A stretch of 64,000 nucleotides of DNA, from contig NZ_JAKLWS010000027.1 of NCBI RefSeq assembly GCF_022012475.1, positions 1-64,000 on the forward strand, in the 5' to 3' direction. The stretch's first letter is position 1. Each line of letters begins with the position of its first letter. The stretch is from Rhodohalobacter sulfatireducens. GTDB taxonomy: Bacteria; Bacteroidota; Rhodothermia; Balneolales; Balneolaceae. A program made the position numbers and the translations under genes. The notes beneath the pieces were generated by a model, which was not told where the DNA came from, ran no database searches, and worked only from the letters and a program-made list of their open reading frames with translations. Positions 1 to 7,334 of the stretch are shown piece after piece.

Positions 1-19
1 CCCTCTCTCTTTTAATCGA

Positions 20-65
20 CGAAGCCTTGCGCGTAGTCGATCCGCTCAACTACGCTAAAGCTTCG
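20..65. repeat. Imperfect palindrome
   Basis: The outer arms CGAAGC (20-25) and GCTTCG (60-65) and the inner arms GCGTAG (31-36) and CTACGC (50-55) pair around a 13-base centre. Together they form an imperfect 46-bp palindrome. It could be a dispersed palindromic repeat or the 3' hairpin of a gene lying before the window. The sequence alone does not decide between these. Confidence 0.5.
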
Positions 66-201
66 TTGAGCAAGCTCGTATTTTTAAAAAGACTGCACGC
101 CTTTTTTTATATTTAGTAAGAGAACGCATTTACCAGTTAAGTTTTTAAGCAATAAAACCCTATAGTTATCTGAAATGAGTTTTTTTAGCTTTTGTCATCC
201 C

Positions 202-219
202 TCCCGACAGCGGTCGGGA
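202..219. repeat. Short GC hairpin
   Basis: TCCCGAC (202-208) pairs perfectly with GTCGGGA (213-219) around a four-base loop. It sits 17 bases before a second perfect palindrome at 237-252. Paired GC hairpins like these resemble the interspersed repeats common between genes in Bacteroidetes-type genomes. Confidence 0.5.
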
Positions 220-236
220 AAAAGCACCCGAATCTT

Positions 237-252
237 CCCCCTTCGAAGGGGG
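237..252. repeat. Perfect 16-bp palindrome, C-run/TTCGAA/G-run
   Basis: Five C, TTCGAA and five G make a perfect 16-bp palindrome, followed by CTCAGGGGGA. I recognise the C-run/TTCGAA/G-run followed by an AGGGGGAT-like tail as a dispersed motif in related genomes. Its function is unknown to me. Confidence 0.5.
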
Positions 253-371
253 GCTCAGGGGGATATTTAGCCTATAAAACATGCTTCATATAATGAATAC
301 GACTGTAGCTTTGTAAATTCAACTTGTATACGCGTTAAGAGAAATTTTCAATCCACTAAATAGGGAGTCTA

Positions 372-956
372 TTGTTTTCAATTTTTGAGCTCTTGCCTGC
401 TGCTTACGTACCGCTTTTTATCTTTTTAGCCCGAATTCTTGATGTAAGCCTCGGAACATTACGGATTATTTTTGTTTCGAAAGGCATGCGCGGGAAGGCA
501 ACAATTTTAGGTTTTATCGAGGTATTAATTTGGATCGTAATTGTAGCACAAATTTTTCAGAACCTTGATAACTGGATTAACTATGTAGCTTTTGCAGGTG
601 GTTTTGCCACAGGTACATACATCGGCATGTTTATTGAAGAGAGAATGAAAATGGGTGTTCAAATTTTCAGAATTATTGTAGGAGAGGAGAGTGAGAATCT
701 GGCCCAGAAATTAAATGAAGCTCATTTTAGAGTTACCGAGATCGACGGAAAAGGAAAATATGGTCCCGTAAAAATTTTATTTACAGTGGCAAAAAGAAAA
801 CGCTGGCATGATCTTGCAGAAGTTGTAAATCAACATGCACCTGAAGCATTCTACTCTGTGGAGGATGTTAAACATGTTTCCATGATAGATGAAGAGGCCT
901 ACACTCAAAAACAAGATTTAATATCAAGGATGCTGAAGTTGAAAAAAGGAATATAA
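372..956 (+). CDS. UPF0316 (DUF5698/DUF2179) membrane protein
   Basis: The 194-residue protein has three hydrophobic segments in its first ~90 residues: about 11-33, 44-62 and 70-88. A soluble alpha/beta domain follows that carries the DUF2179-like region (GKYGPVKILFTVAKRK). This two-part layout and the length match the UPF0316 family, which includes Bacillus YebE. The biochemical role of that family is not established, and DUF2179 domains are suspected ligand sensors. The start is TTG at 372 with AGGGAG a few bases upstream, and no ATG fits better. It appears to be a single-gene unit. A decayed VOC gene points at its 3' end from the other strand. Confidence 0.85.
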   Translation: MFSIFELLPAAYVPLFIFLARILDVSLGTLRIIFVSKGMRGKATILGFIEVLIWIVIVAQIFQNLDNWINYVAFAGGFATGTYIGMFIEERMKMGVQIFRIIVGEESENLAQKLNEAHFRVTEIDGKGKYGPVKILFTVAKRKRWHDLAEVVNQHAPEAFYSVEDVKHVSMIDEEAYTQKQDLISRMLKLKKGI

Positions 957-959
957 AGC

Positions 960-1168
960 TTAATAACCTGCGTTATCATCTGTTTGCCGAAGCCCATGTA
1001 TGTTTACATCTATATCAGTAAACATACAGAACCATTCCATATTTGGTACAGGCGATTTTAGAACTACAACTTTGTTACTCGCTTTACGATCTTTTTAAAG
1101 AATTCCATAGATTTTTTCGGGTGATGGGTAGGTATTTCAAAATGAACAACTCGATTGCTTCTTGCCAT
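960..1168 (-). pseudogene. VOC-family (glyoxalase-like) protein, broken by internal deletion
   Basis: On the minus strand an ATG at 1166-1168, preceded by a strong GGAGGGGG ribosome site (1173-1180), opens a reading frame beginning MARSNRVVHFEIPTHHPKKS and continuing MEFFKKIVKRVTKL before a stop. That is the usual N-terminus of short VOC/glyoxalase-fold proteins (VVHFEIP, then MEFF). The next ~100 bases, in another frame, read PVPNMEWFCMFTDIDVNIHG and end in a stop at 960-962. This resembles the family's C-terminal P-x-x-GWF...TD-x-x-GN-x-FG segment. The middle ~50 residues are missing, since about 69 codons remain against ~120 in the family. It is therefore a recent internal deletion with a frameshift. 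The intact ribosome site suggests the decay is young. Confidence 0.75.
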
Positions 1169-1332
1169 AGTACCCCCTCCATTTAAATATTTGATTTGTA
1201 AAATTATATCTGCATTAAATGTTTCTTATCTCCAGCTCATCGTATCTCTTGCTAGGAAAGTGAAGAAGAATACGCATAGATATAATAGAGCAGGCTGATA
1301 GTTTTATTTAATTTTTATTAAAGAATGAATTT

Positions 1333-2271
1333 ATGAGATTCTTCACTGTATATTTTATCATCGTTTTGCCGGTTTTAATTTTGGGTTGTGGTAATTCCGG
1401 GGATCAAAACGAATCACAGAATATGGAACAATCGTCACCTCCGGTTATTGAAGTATTGGCTGCTGATTACGCATTCCAGGCTCCTGATACTATTCAATCA
1501 GGTTGGACTACCTTGAGATTAATCAATGAACGAGGAATGGAGATTCATGAGTTGGGTTTGGCTAAATTGCCTAATGGTAAGCATCTCAATGATTACATGA
1601 ATGATATTATGCCGGCATGGGAAACGATCTTGCAACAGCTTCAGGACGGGGAAATTGAAGCATCTGAGATTGGATCATCAGCATACGAATTATTACCCGA
1701 TTGGAATTCAGATATTGCATACGTCAAATCAAGAGGGATGGTATCTCCCGGTCATACAACAGAAAATTCAATGTACCTTGAGCCGGGGACCTATATGATA
1801 GAGTGTTGGGTGAAAGATGCCAATGGCAGGATACATATCTCTAACGGGATGATTCGGGAAATTACGGTTTTAGAGGAACAAAACGGGTCATCTGCTCCCA
1901 CATCTGATTATTCAATTTCACTATCAGAACAGGGTATCCAAACTACTGAAGAGATTAGCGACGGGAAACAATTAATATCTGTCGATTTTGAACTGAATGA
2001 GGAGGGTCAGCTCTACTATGACGATGTACACCTGATTCGCGCAAACAATGAAACTGATTTTGCATCCATCAATGAATGGATGGGATGGTATCAAGTGGGA
2101 GGGTTACGTGCACCGGCACCGGCTGAATTTTTGGGCGGTGCCGATGTGTACGGCTCGCTTCCGTATGGTGGCGAGGCTTATTTTACAGTTGACATTGAAC
2201 CGGGGGAGTATGCCTGGGTAGTCCACTCACCAGCGGAAGAGCCGGTTTTTGAAAGGTTTACAATTGAATAA
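1333..2271 (+). CDS. Lipoprotein with tandem cupredoxin-like domains
   Basis: The protein starts with a lipoprotein signal peptide whose lipobox LILGC puts the lipidated cysteine at residue 19. The region from about 38 to 180 looks like a cupredoxin: a beta-rich domain with H72 (IHELG), then PGTYMIECWV with C158, H168 and M173. C-x9-H-x4-M plus an upstream His is the ligand order of a type 1 copper site. A second beta domain (about 195-312) has the EPGEYAWVV turn but lacks the Cys/His/Met set. I infer an envelope-anchored copper protein, possibly in electron transfer or copper handling, but no neighbour supports a pathway. It converges on the minus-strand gene that follows, with a hairpin between them. 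Confidence 0.65.
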   Translation: MRFFTVYFIIVLPVLILGCGNSGDQNESQNMEQSSPPVIEVLAADYAFQAPDTIQSGWTTLRLINERGMEIHELGLAKLPNGKHLNDYMNDIMPAWETILQQLQDGEIEASEIGSSAYELLPDWNSDIAYVKSRGMVSPGHTTENSMYLEPGTYMIECWVKDANGRIHISNGMIREITVLEEQNGSSAPTSDYSISLSEQGIQTTEEISDGKQLISVDFELNEEGQLYYDDVHLIRANNETDFASINEWMGWYQVGGLRAPAPAEFLGGADVYGSLPYGGEAYFTVDIEPGEYAWVVHSPAEEPVFERFTIE

Positions 2272-2310
2272 TTAGATTTCCTATTCAACCAGTTCTATCC
2301 TCGAAATTTT

Positions 2311-2335
2311 GGGGTATCCGTCATATGAATACCCC
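2311..2335. terminator. Hairpin between convergent genes
   Basis: GGGGTAT (2311-2317) and ATACCCC (2329-2335) form a perfect 7-bp stem between two genes that run toward each other. The uridine tract is weak on both strands, so this is a possible bidirectional terminator rather than a firm one. Confidence 0.45.
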
Positions 2336-2365
2336 ATTCACTTGTATTATCTTCAGGAACAGTTG

Positions 2366-4363
2366 CTAATAAAGTTCTTGTTTCTGAAAATGAACGCCAC
2401 GGGTTCGTCCGTTTGAAGCTTTAAATCCGGTTATGTCTCCAGTTTCACTTCTTTGGAATTCAATCGACCCCATCGGAAATCCGGCACTAAATTCATCAAT
2501 ATTGCCGGGGTTCATTTCCATATCATCCATTTGATAATTTTTTAGCACAAGACTGCTGTCTTCAACAGCAACATTATAAATGGTTTGTATCTCTTCACTG
2601 AAATACCTTCCTGTAAACTCATCAAGCTCGTTCATAGATGGGTTCCATTCCACTTTATGGGCTATATGTTGACCATTTTGGTGGAGAGTTAGGGAATCTG
2701 CAGATTGATCCTCATTCAAGTGAAATGTTATGGATGCATCAACTCCTGCCAGGGTAAATGTTGAATCGGAGGTTGCTGTAAGATCAATTTCCGGCTGATT
2801 GGTAGCTTGGGTATAAATTCGGTTACCGTCACGGTCGAATGTAAGTATGAATCCGGGTTGAATTTCCAATTCATATCGACCTGTCAGAGGTTCGAAATTT
2901 TCGGGATCGTATTCAAATGTCACGACATCTTCGCTTGATTCATCACCAGTTTCTTCAACATCTTCTTCCAAATATTCTTTAAAAAAGGTATCTGCTACAC
3001 TATTTGGGATATTTCCGTTAATTCCTGCATTATTGCTTTGAGTGATAACAGCAGCATTAATGTCGGGGAAAACCATAAGCATGGATCTATGCGCAACGTC
3101 GGCTCCTCCATGATGGAAATAATCAAGCCCTTTATACTCTCCAACAAATAATCCCAGTCCGTAGTTAGTGGTGTCGCCATCATTAAGTACGAATGGATTT
3201 GTCATCTCCTCAATCATCATTTTGTTTCCAATTTTTGGATCGATCAGGTGATTAACCCATTTCTGTAAATCATCCATGGTTGTGTATATACCACCTGCTC
3301 CCATGGCTCCTGCTATATCAGTTGCTGCTTCGTAGGTTCCTTCCTCAGACCTCCCATATCCGGTAGAACGATAATCAACAACCTGGCCCGGACTTGCTCT
3401 GACAACTGTTTGGTTCATCTCCAGAGGCTCAAACAGATTTTCTTTCATCCATTGCGGAAATGGAGTATCCGTTGTTCGTTTTACAACTTCTGACATCAGG
3501 GCAAAACCTGTGTTATTGTAATTCCACTCTTCCCCGGGTTTATTCTGAAGTTCTGGTTGGTTCTGGACAATTTCTATAATTTTGTCCATACCAAGTTGGC
3601 TGCTGATATCCTTTCCTGTCATTGACAATGTATTCAAATACTCGCGGTATCCGCTAGTATGGGAAAGCAGGTGTTTAATCCTCACCGTATCTTCAAAAAC
3701 AGGTAATTCCGGGATATGATTCCGTATATCATCATCCAGAGAAAGTTTACCCTGTTCGGCGAGCAATAATATCGCAAACGCTGTGAACTGTTTGGAAGTG
3801 GAACCAATATTATGACGCGTGTTTTTTTGGAAGGGGATATCATAAGTCAGATTTGCCATCCCATATTCTTCCTGGAATATGACTTCTCCGTCTTTCATCA
3901 CCATGACTGATCCACCGGGAACGTCATCTGCGGTATATTCCATCATTAATTGATCAACTCTGGCAGCAGGTTCTTGAGCTACAGGCGCAACATGATCGAT
4001 GGATAGAGAATAAGTTCCTTCCTCTTCTTCAAATGGGGTGATTTCAATTCGATATGTCCCGGCTGACTCGGTATCGAACTGGAATGTATCTTTACTCCGG
4101 GCAGAAAAATCGAACCTGCCAAATCTTTCGTCTTGAGGACCAATAACAGAAATTACCACGTCCACAGTTTTTTGATCGGCATGGCCAAAAACGAACTGGG
4201 TTGAATCTAACTCAACAGTGTAGATATGTACACTTTTGCTAGTCAGCGAATCAGTTATCGCTTCACCAACAGTTAGGGGTGTAATTTTATCATAGTTGTT
4301 TTGTGAAAGAAGGAAACTAGGCAGAAGCAGGGACAGGATTATAAATTGGAATAAAGTTTTCAT
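2366..4363 (-). CDS. Secreted serine hydrolase, beta-lactamase class C fold
   Basis: The 665-residue protein has a signal peptide (about 1-20) and an N-terminal beta domain (about 25-120) that resembles a bacterial pre-peptidase C-terminal domain. The catalytic class C beta-lactamase/penicillin-binding-like domain spans roughly 135-465. The motifs are in place: SxxK at S188-K191 (STSK), YxN at Y282-N284, and HHGG at 417-420 in the position of the KTG triad. The final ~180 residues form a beta-rich lipocalin-like extension often fused to such enzymes. Family members hydrolyse D-amino peptides, esters or beta-lactams, and the substrate here cannot be told. It is transcribed alone on the minus strand. 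Confidence 0.85.
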   Translation of the reverse strand: MKTLFQFIILSLLLPSFLLSQNNYDKITPLTVGEAITDSLTSKSVHIYTVELDSTQFVFGHADQKTVDVVISVIGPQDERFGRFDFSARSKDTFQFDTESAGTYRIEITPFEEEEGTYSLSIDHVAPVAQEPAARVDQLMMEYTADDVPGGSVMVMKDGEVIFQEEYGMANLTYDIPFQKNTRHNIGSTSKQFTAFAILLLAEQGKLSLDDDIRNHIPELPVFEDTVRIKHLLSHTSGYREYLNTLSMTGKDISSQLGMDKIIEIVQNQPELQNKPGEEWNYNNTGFALMSEVVKRTTDTPFPQWMKENLFEPLEMNQTVVRASPGQVVDYRSTGYGRSEEGTYEAATDIAGAMGAGGIYTTMDDLQKWVNHLIDPKIGNKMMIEEMTNPFVLNDGDTTNYGLGLFVGEYKGLDYFHHGGADVAHRSMLMVFPDINAAVITQSNNAGINGNIPNSVADTFFKEYLEEDVEETGDESSEDVVTFEYDPENFEPLTGRYELEIQPGFILTFDRDGNRIYTQATNQPEIDLTATSDSTFTLAGVDASITFHLNEDQSADSLTLHQNGQHIAHKVEWNPSMNELDEFTGRYFSEEIQTIYNVAVEDSSLVLKNYQMDDMEMNPGNIDEFSAGFPMGSIEFQRSETGDITGFKASNGRTRGVHFQKQELY

Positions 4364-4677
4364 GTCAAAATGAATTCTATATTAAATGTGAATACTTACG
4401 AAAAAAATTGGTTAATTTATTGAAAGCCAATTGGTTATATACTTTATCGAGGAAATTATATGAACCTTAATAGTCTTCTACGTTAGCTTGAATTTGAAGA
4501 TTCATCGAAGTAACTAGTATTTTAAGAAAGGTTTTTCGGATTGAGAATCTCTCTTTTAATGGTTTACCATGACCTGAATTATTCTCGCCATTATGCAGGG
4601 AGAGGGACGAAATATTGCATTTAAAGTATTGAGAAGATAGAAATAGGGTAACCTTCTAAAAGGTCACCCTTTACATT
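4364..4677. other. Intergenic, promoter region and terminator only
   Basis: This AT-rich spacer lies between two minus-strand genes. It should hold the promoter of the serine hydrolase (starts at 4363) and, at 4645-4670, the hairpin ending the DUF3500 gene's side. A short palindrome ATGGTTTACCAT lies at 4559-4570. I see no coding frame with recognisable product. Confidence 0.5.
4645..4670 (-). terminator. Hairpin, probably downstream of nothing but the DUF3500 gene
   Basis: AGGGTAACCTT (4645-4655) pairs with AAGGTCACCCT (4660-4670), with one mismatch and a four-base loop. It begins 8 bases beyond the stop codon of the minus-strand gene at 4678. Reading on the minus strand the stem is followed by ATTTCTATCTTCT, a modest U-rich tail. 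A rho-independent terminator is likely. Confidence 0.6.
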
Positions 4678-5691
4678 TTAATGCTGATGATGAGGTGAGT
4701 TGTGGTAATGTTGTCTCAGTAGATCTTTGCCAAAATCACCATCAAAATCTCTCCAAACGGTGTGTATGTGATTGGCATCATCCTGGGTATTATCGAACTC
4801 AATAAGGAACGTTTCTCCCTGGACTCGATAGTAGTGAGCCTCGCCTAACTCGGTAGCACCGGCCCAGGCAAACTCAATATCGTTAAACTCCTCATTTTTT
4901 AGATTTTCATACCGTTGCTCGGCAAGTTCCTCCGGCATTGCAGAGAGATACTCGTTGATGATATCGAGTAGCAAGACTTGCTGATCTTCATTCAGTTCAC
5001 CCATCATAATCCCCTCAAAAGTCAGCGGTCCCGTTTCAGTGGCTACATTGGTTACAATCTCCCAAAATGCAGTTTCCAGGAAAATGGCTTTGTCGAGTTG
5101 TTCATCAGACATGGATTGAATAAGCTCAATTCCTAAATCTTCTTCTCTGTGCAAGGCTGTTTTCTCACCTTCTCTCGAACCTTCAGAAATCAGAGAGGGG
5201 CGGGCTCCTAAAAATCGTGGAACCATAGAAACTTCACCTTCAACTACTGTAAAATTTAAAGAGATATGATGCCCCTCAAATGACCATGCCCATTTATCGT
5301 CGTTGTTCGGTTCACCGTAAAAAGTGGCAAAATATAGATCAGGGTCTCTGAAATCCGGGTTGTTTTCGATCTCCGCCAAGACATTTTCCAATTCAATAAT
5401 AGAAAGCGTTTTATCGTAACCGGATTCACTTAGAAATTCTTGCAGAAGATCAAACAGAAGTTCTTTTTGATTTTCATTGAGTTCATGCAGGGGAATTCCC
5501 GGCCTGGGCCACATGGCTGCGGGGAGGAAATGCCAGGTATGACGGGTTAAATCATCGAATGATTTTTGAGCTTTTTCGTGTTGCTCTTCATTCAATGAGG
5601 CAAGAAATTCATTCGCCGAATCATCGGAAGGAATTTGAGTTGAAAAAAATGAGAGAGAAAATAGTGATATGGCTAATAACGTGTATTTCAT
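4678..5691 (-). CDS. DUF3500 domain protein, exported
   Basis: The protein has 337 residues with a short hydrophobic N-terminus (about 1-17) suggesting export. The body matches the DUF3500 pattern: HTWHFLPAAMWPRPGIPL near residue 50, the segment from WAWSFEGHHISLNFTVV near 135, and LGARPS shortly after. A second helical half ends in GATELGEAHYYRVQG and a histidine-rich tail (HYHNSPHHQH). No enzymatic role is established for DUF3500. The repeated aromatic and His residues could bind a ligand or metal, but that is inference. It is a single gene with its own terminator. Confidence 0.75.
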   Translation of the reverse strand: MKYTLLAISLFSLSFFSTQIPSDDSANEFLASLNEEQHEKAQKSFDDLTRHTWHFLPAAMWPRPGIPLHELNENQKELLFDLLQEFLSESGYDKTLSIIELENVLAEIENNPDFRDPDLYFATFYGEPNNDDKWAWSFEGHHISLNFTVVEGEVSMVPRFLGARPSLISEGSREGEKTALHREEDLGIELIQSMSDEQLDKAIFLETAFWEIVTNVATETGPLTFEGIMMGELNEDQQVLLLDIINEYLSAMPEELAEQRYENLKNEEFNDIEFAWAGATELGEAHYYRVQGETFLIEFDNTQDDANHIHTVWRDFDGDFGKDLLRQHYHNSPHHQH

Positions 5692-5812
5692 TGGTAGAAG
5701 TTAGTTTAGAACATCAAGCAATTTGCATGAATGTAAACTAAACTTTTCAAACAGCCCAATAAGATTTGTAATCAATATTTAATCTGCCAAATCTTTAGGG
5801 TTTTGAAGCTTT

Positions 5813-6232
5813 TTATTCTCCATGAAGAGTTACAACCAATCTTCGTGAACCACCCCTGTTTCGATGTTCACAAAGATAAACTCCCTGCCAGGTTCCCAGG
5901 TTTAGCCGTCCGTTTGAGACAGGAATGGTTACCGAGTGACCTAAAATCGAACTTTTCAGGTGAGAGGTCATATCATCAGCTCCCTCCAACGTGTGTTCAA
6001 ACATAGACATATCCTCGGGGACCATTCGATTGAAATGAGTCTCGAAATCGCGGCGGACGGATGGATCGGCATTTTCGTTGATCGTCAACCCGGCACTGGT
6101 GTGTTTGATGAAAATATGAGCGATCCCTGTTTGAATATCACTCAGTTTATCGAGTTTTGATGTGATCTCATTTGTAATCAAATGAAATCCTCTTGATTTA
6201 GGTGATAGCGTAATCTCTTTTTGATACCACAT
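5813..6232 (-). CDS. YjbQ family (UPF0047) protein
   Basis: This is a 139-residue single-domain protein. It matches the YjbQ/UPF0047 family, with [20 protein letters not shown] and the C-terminal [20 protein letters not shown] segment with its conserved His residues. Some members have weak thiamine phosphate synthase activity, but the physiological role is unsettled. I place the start at the ATG of MWYQKEITL (6232). The open frame extends six codons upstream to a TTG, but family members begin here. A heptamer-repeat array starts 11 bases upstream. Confidence 0.85.
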   Translation of the reverse strand: MWYQKEITLSPKSRGFHLITNEITSKLDKLSDIQTGIAHIFIKHTSAGLTINENADPSVRRDFETHFNRMVPEDMSMFEHTLEGADDMTSHLKSSILGHSVTIPVSNGRLNLGTWQGVYLCEHRNRGGSRRLVVTLHGE

Positions 6233-6242
6233 TTCAGTTGAA

Positions 6243-6359
6243 GTTAGCAATTAGCAGTGAACAGTTTTGGTGAATAAATTTTGAAATCGTGAATAACCCA
6301 TAACTTTTTATAGCTGATAGCTGATAGCTGATAGCTGATAGCTGATAGCTGATAGCTGA
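6243..6359. repeat. Heptamer array: degenerate arm plus seven TAGCTGA copies
   Basis: At 6311-6359 the heptamer TAGCTGA is repeated seven times without error, and the last copy runs into the stop codon of the SDR gene (6360-6362). On the other side, 6243-6270 reads as four degenerate heptamers: GTTAGCA, ATTAGCA, GTGAACA, GTTTTGG. The two sides are partly complementary, allowing G-U pairs. Transcripts crossing the gap could therefore fold into a long, imperfect hairpin. Confidence 0.85.
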
Positions 6360-7136
6360 TCAACCAAAAATACCTTTAATCACTCCACCTTCATGGCTGA
6401 TCGTTTGCCCGGTAATATATCCGCTATGCGGAGACAGCAACCATGCAGCCAATGAAGCCAATTCTTCAGCCTTACCCATTCGGCCGACCGGAATATTTTT
6501 TTCCATCTCTTTTTTTGCTTCATCATACGAAACTCCCTGAACGGTGCTGTTATTTTTTATGACGCGATCAATTGCAGGCGTTTCGTGGGCACCGGGGGCA
6601 ATAACATTCACTGTCACACCCTTTTTTGCAATTTCGAGTGCTAATGACTTTGCAAAACCAACTACTCCGGCTCGAAATGAATTGCTCAAGACCAAAGAGG
6701 GGAGTGGTTGTTTCACGGATTGACTCTCGATAAACAGAATTCGCCCATATTCCTTTTCAGTTAAAATTGGAGCAAGTCGTAATGCCAGATCAATTTTCCA
6801 TCGCATCACCAACTGCCAGGATGCATCCCAATCGTCCATATCAGTTTCGAGGGGTGTTCCTGTTGGAGGTCCCCCGGCATTGAAAAGAATTCCATGCAGA
6901 TCTCCAGACTTAGTAGTTTTTTCGATCTGATCTAACGTATCATCATAAATCAGGCTTCCCTCAATGATTTCGGTCTGATTTTTGAAGTGATCAAACTTGT
7001 CTCGAAGCATATCGCCCCGGCGTGCAACCAATACAACTTTCGCTCCTTCGATTAACAGTTGACGGGCAACAGCTTCACCAAAACCACTACTGGCTCCGCA
7101 TACGATAAATCGTTGTTGTTTAAGTTTTAAATCCAT
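6360..7136 (-). CDS. SDR-family oxidoreductase with non-canonical active site
   Basis: The 258-residue Rossmann protein has the cofactor motif GASSGFG (14-20), NAGG (86-89) and the late PG segment (APGAHETP near 190). At the catalytic position the usual YxxxK is replaced by S151-N-S-F-R155, while the catalytic Ser area (ESQS, 137-140) remains. A known subgroup of BKR-like SDRs lacks the canonical Tyr/Lys, so this is likely a conserved variant rather than a mutation. The substrate is unknown. The stop codon overlaps the end of the TAGCTGA array. It is a single-gene unit on the minus strand. Confidence 0.8.
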   Translation of the reverse strand: MDLKLKQQRFIVCGASSGFGEAVARQLLIEGAKVVLVARRGDMLRDKFDHFKNQTEIIEGSLIYDDTLDQIEKTTKSGDLHGILFNAGGPPTGTPLETDMDDWDASWQLVMRWKIDLALRLAPILTEKEYGRILFIESQSVKQPLPSLVLSNSFRAGVVGFAKSLALEIAKKGVTVNVIAPGAHETPAIDRVIKNNSTVQGVSYDEAKKEMEKNIPVGRMGKAEELASLAAWLLSPHSGYITGQTISHEGGVIKGIFG

Positions 7137-7334
7137 GATAAAAGTCTTTTTTTATGGTTTAATTGAAGGTAGCAAAGTTATAAAGTCTGAACAAAGATGA
7201 GTGTTCGTTAATTGGTTTCGGTCTCTTCAAGTAAAGAATTGTAAAGCTAAAGATATTCTGCTGATGGACTTTTATTATTAAAAGATTCAAAACCTTACCA
7301 ACAAATAAATCAAACATGAAAAATTGATGTCGCA

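Larger units (their letters stand above)
1..371. other. Intergenic, repeat-rich, no gene
   Basis: I see no open reading frame with coding character here. The stretch holds three separate palindromic sequences (20-65, 202-219 and 237-252, listed individually) and ends in the leader of the gene that starts at 372. A plausible Shine-Dalgarno sequence, AGGGAG, lies at 362-367 just before the TTG start. The mixture of short GC-rich hairpins in AT-rich DNA is typical of interspersed palindromic repeats between genes. Confidence 0.6.

Noticed and set aside
6311-6359. CRISPR array at the TAGCTGA repeat
   Set aside because: The repeats are 7-bp tandem copies with no spacers and no cas genes nearby.
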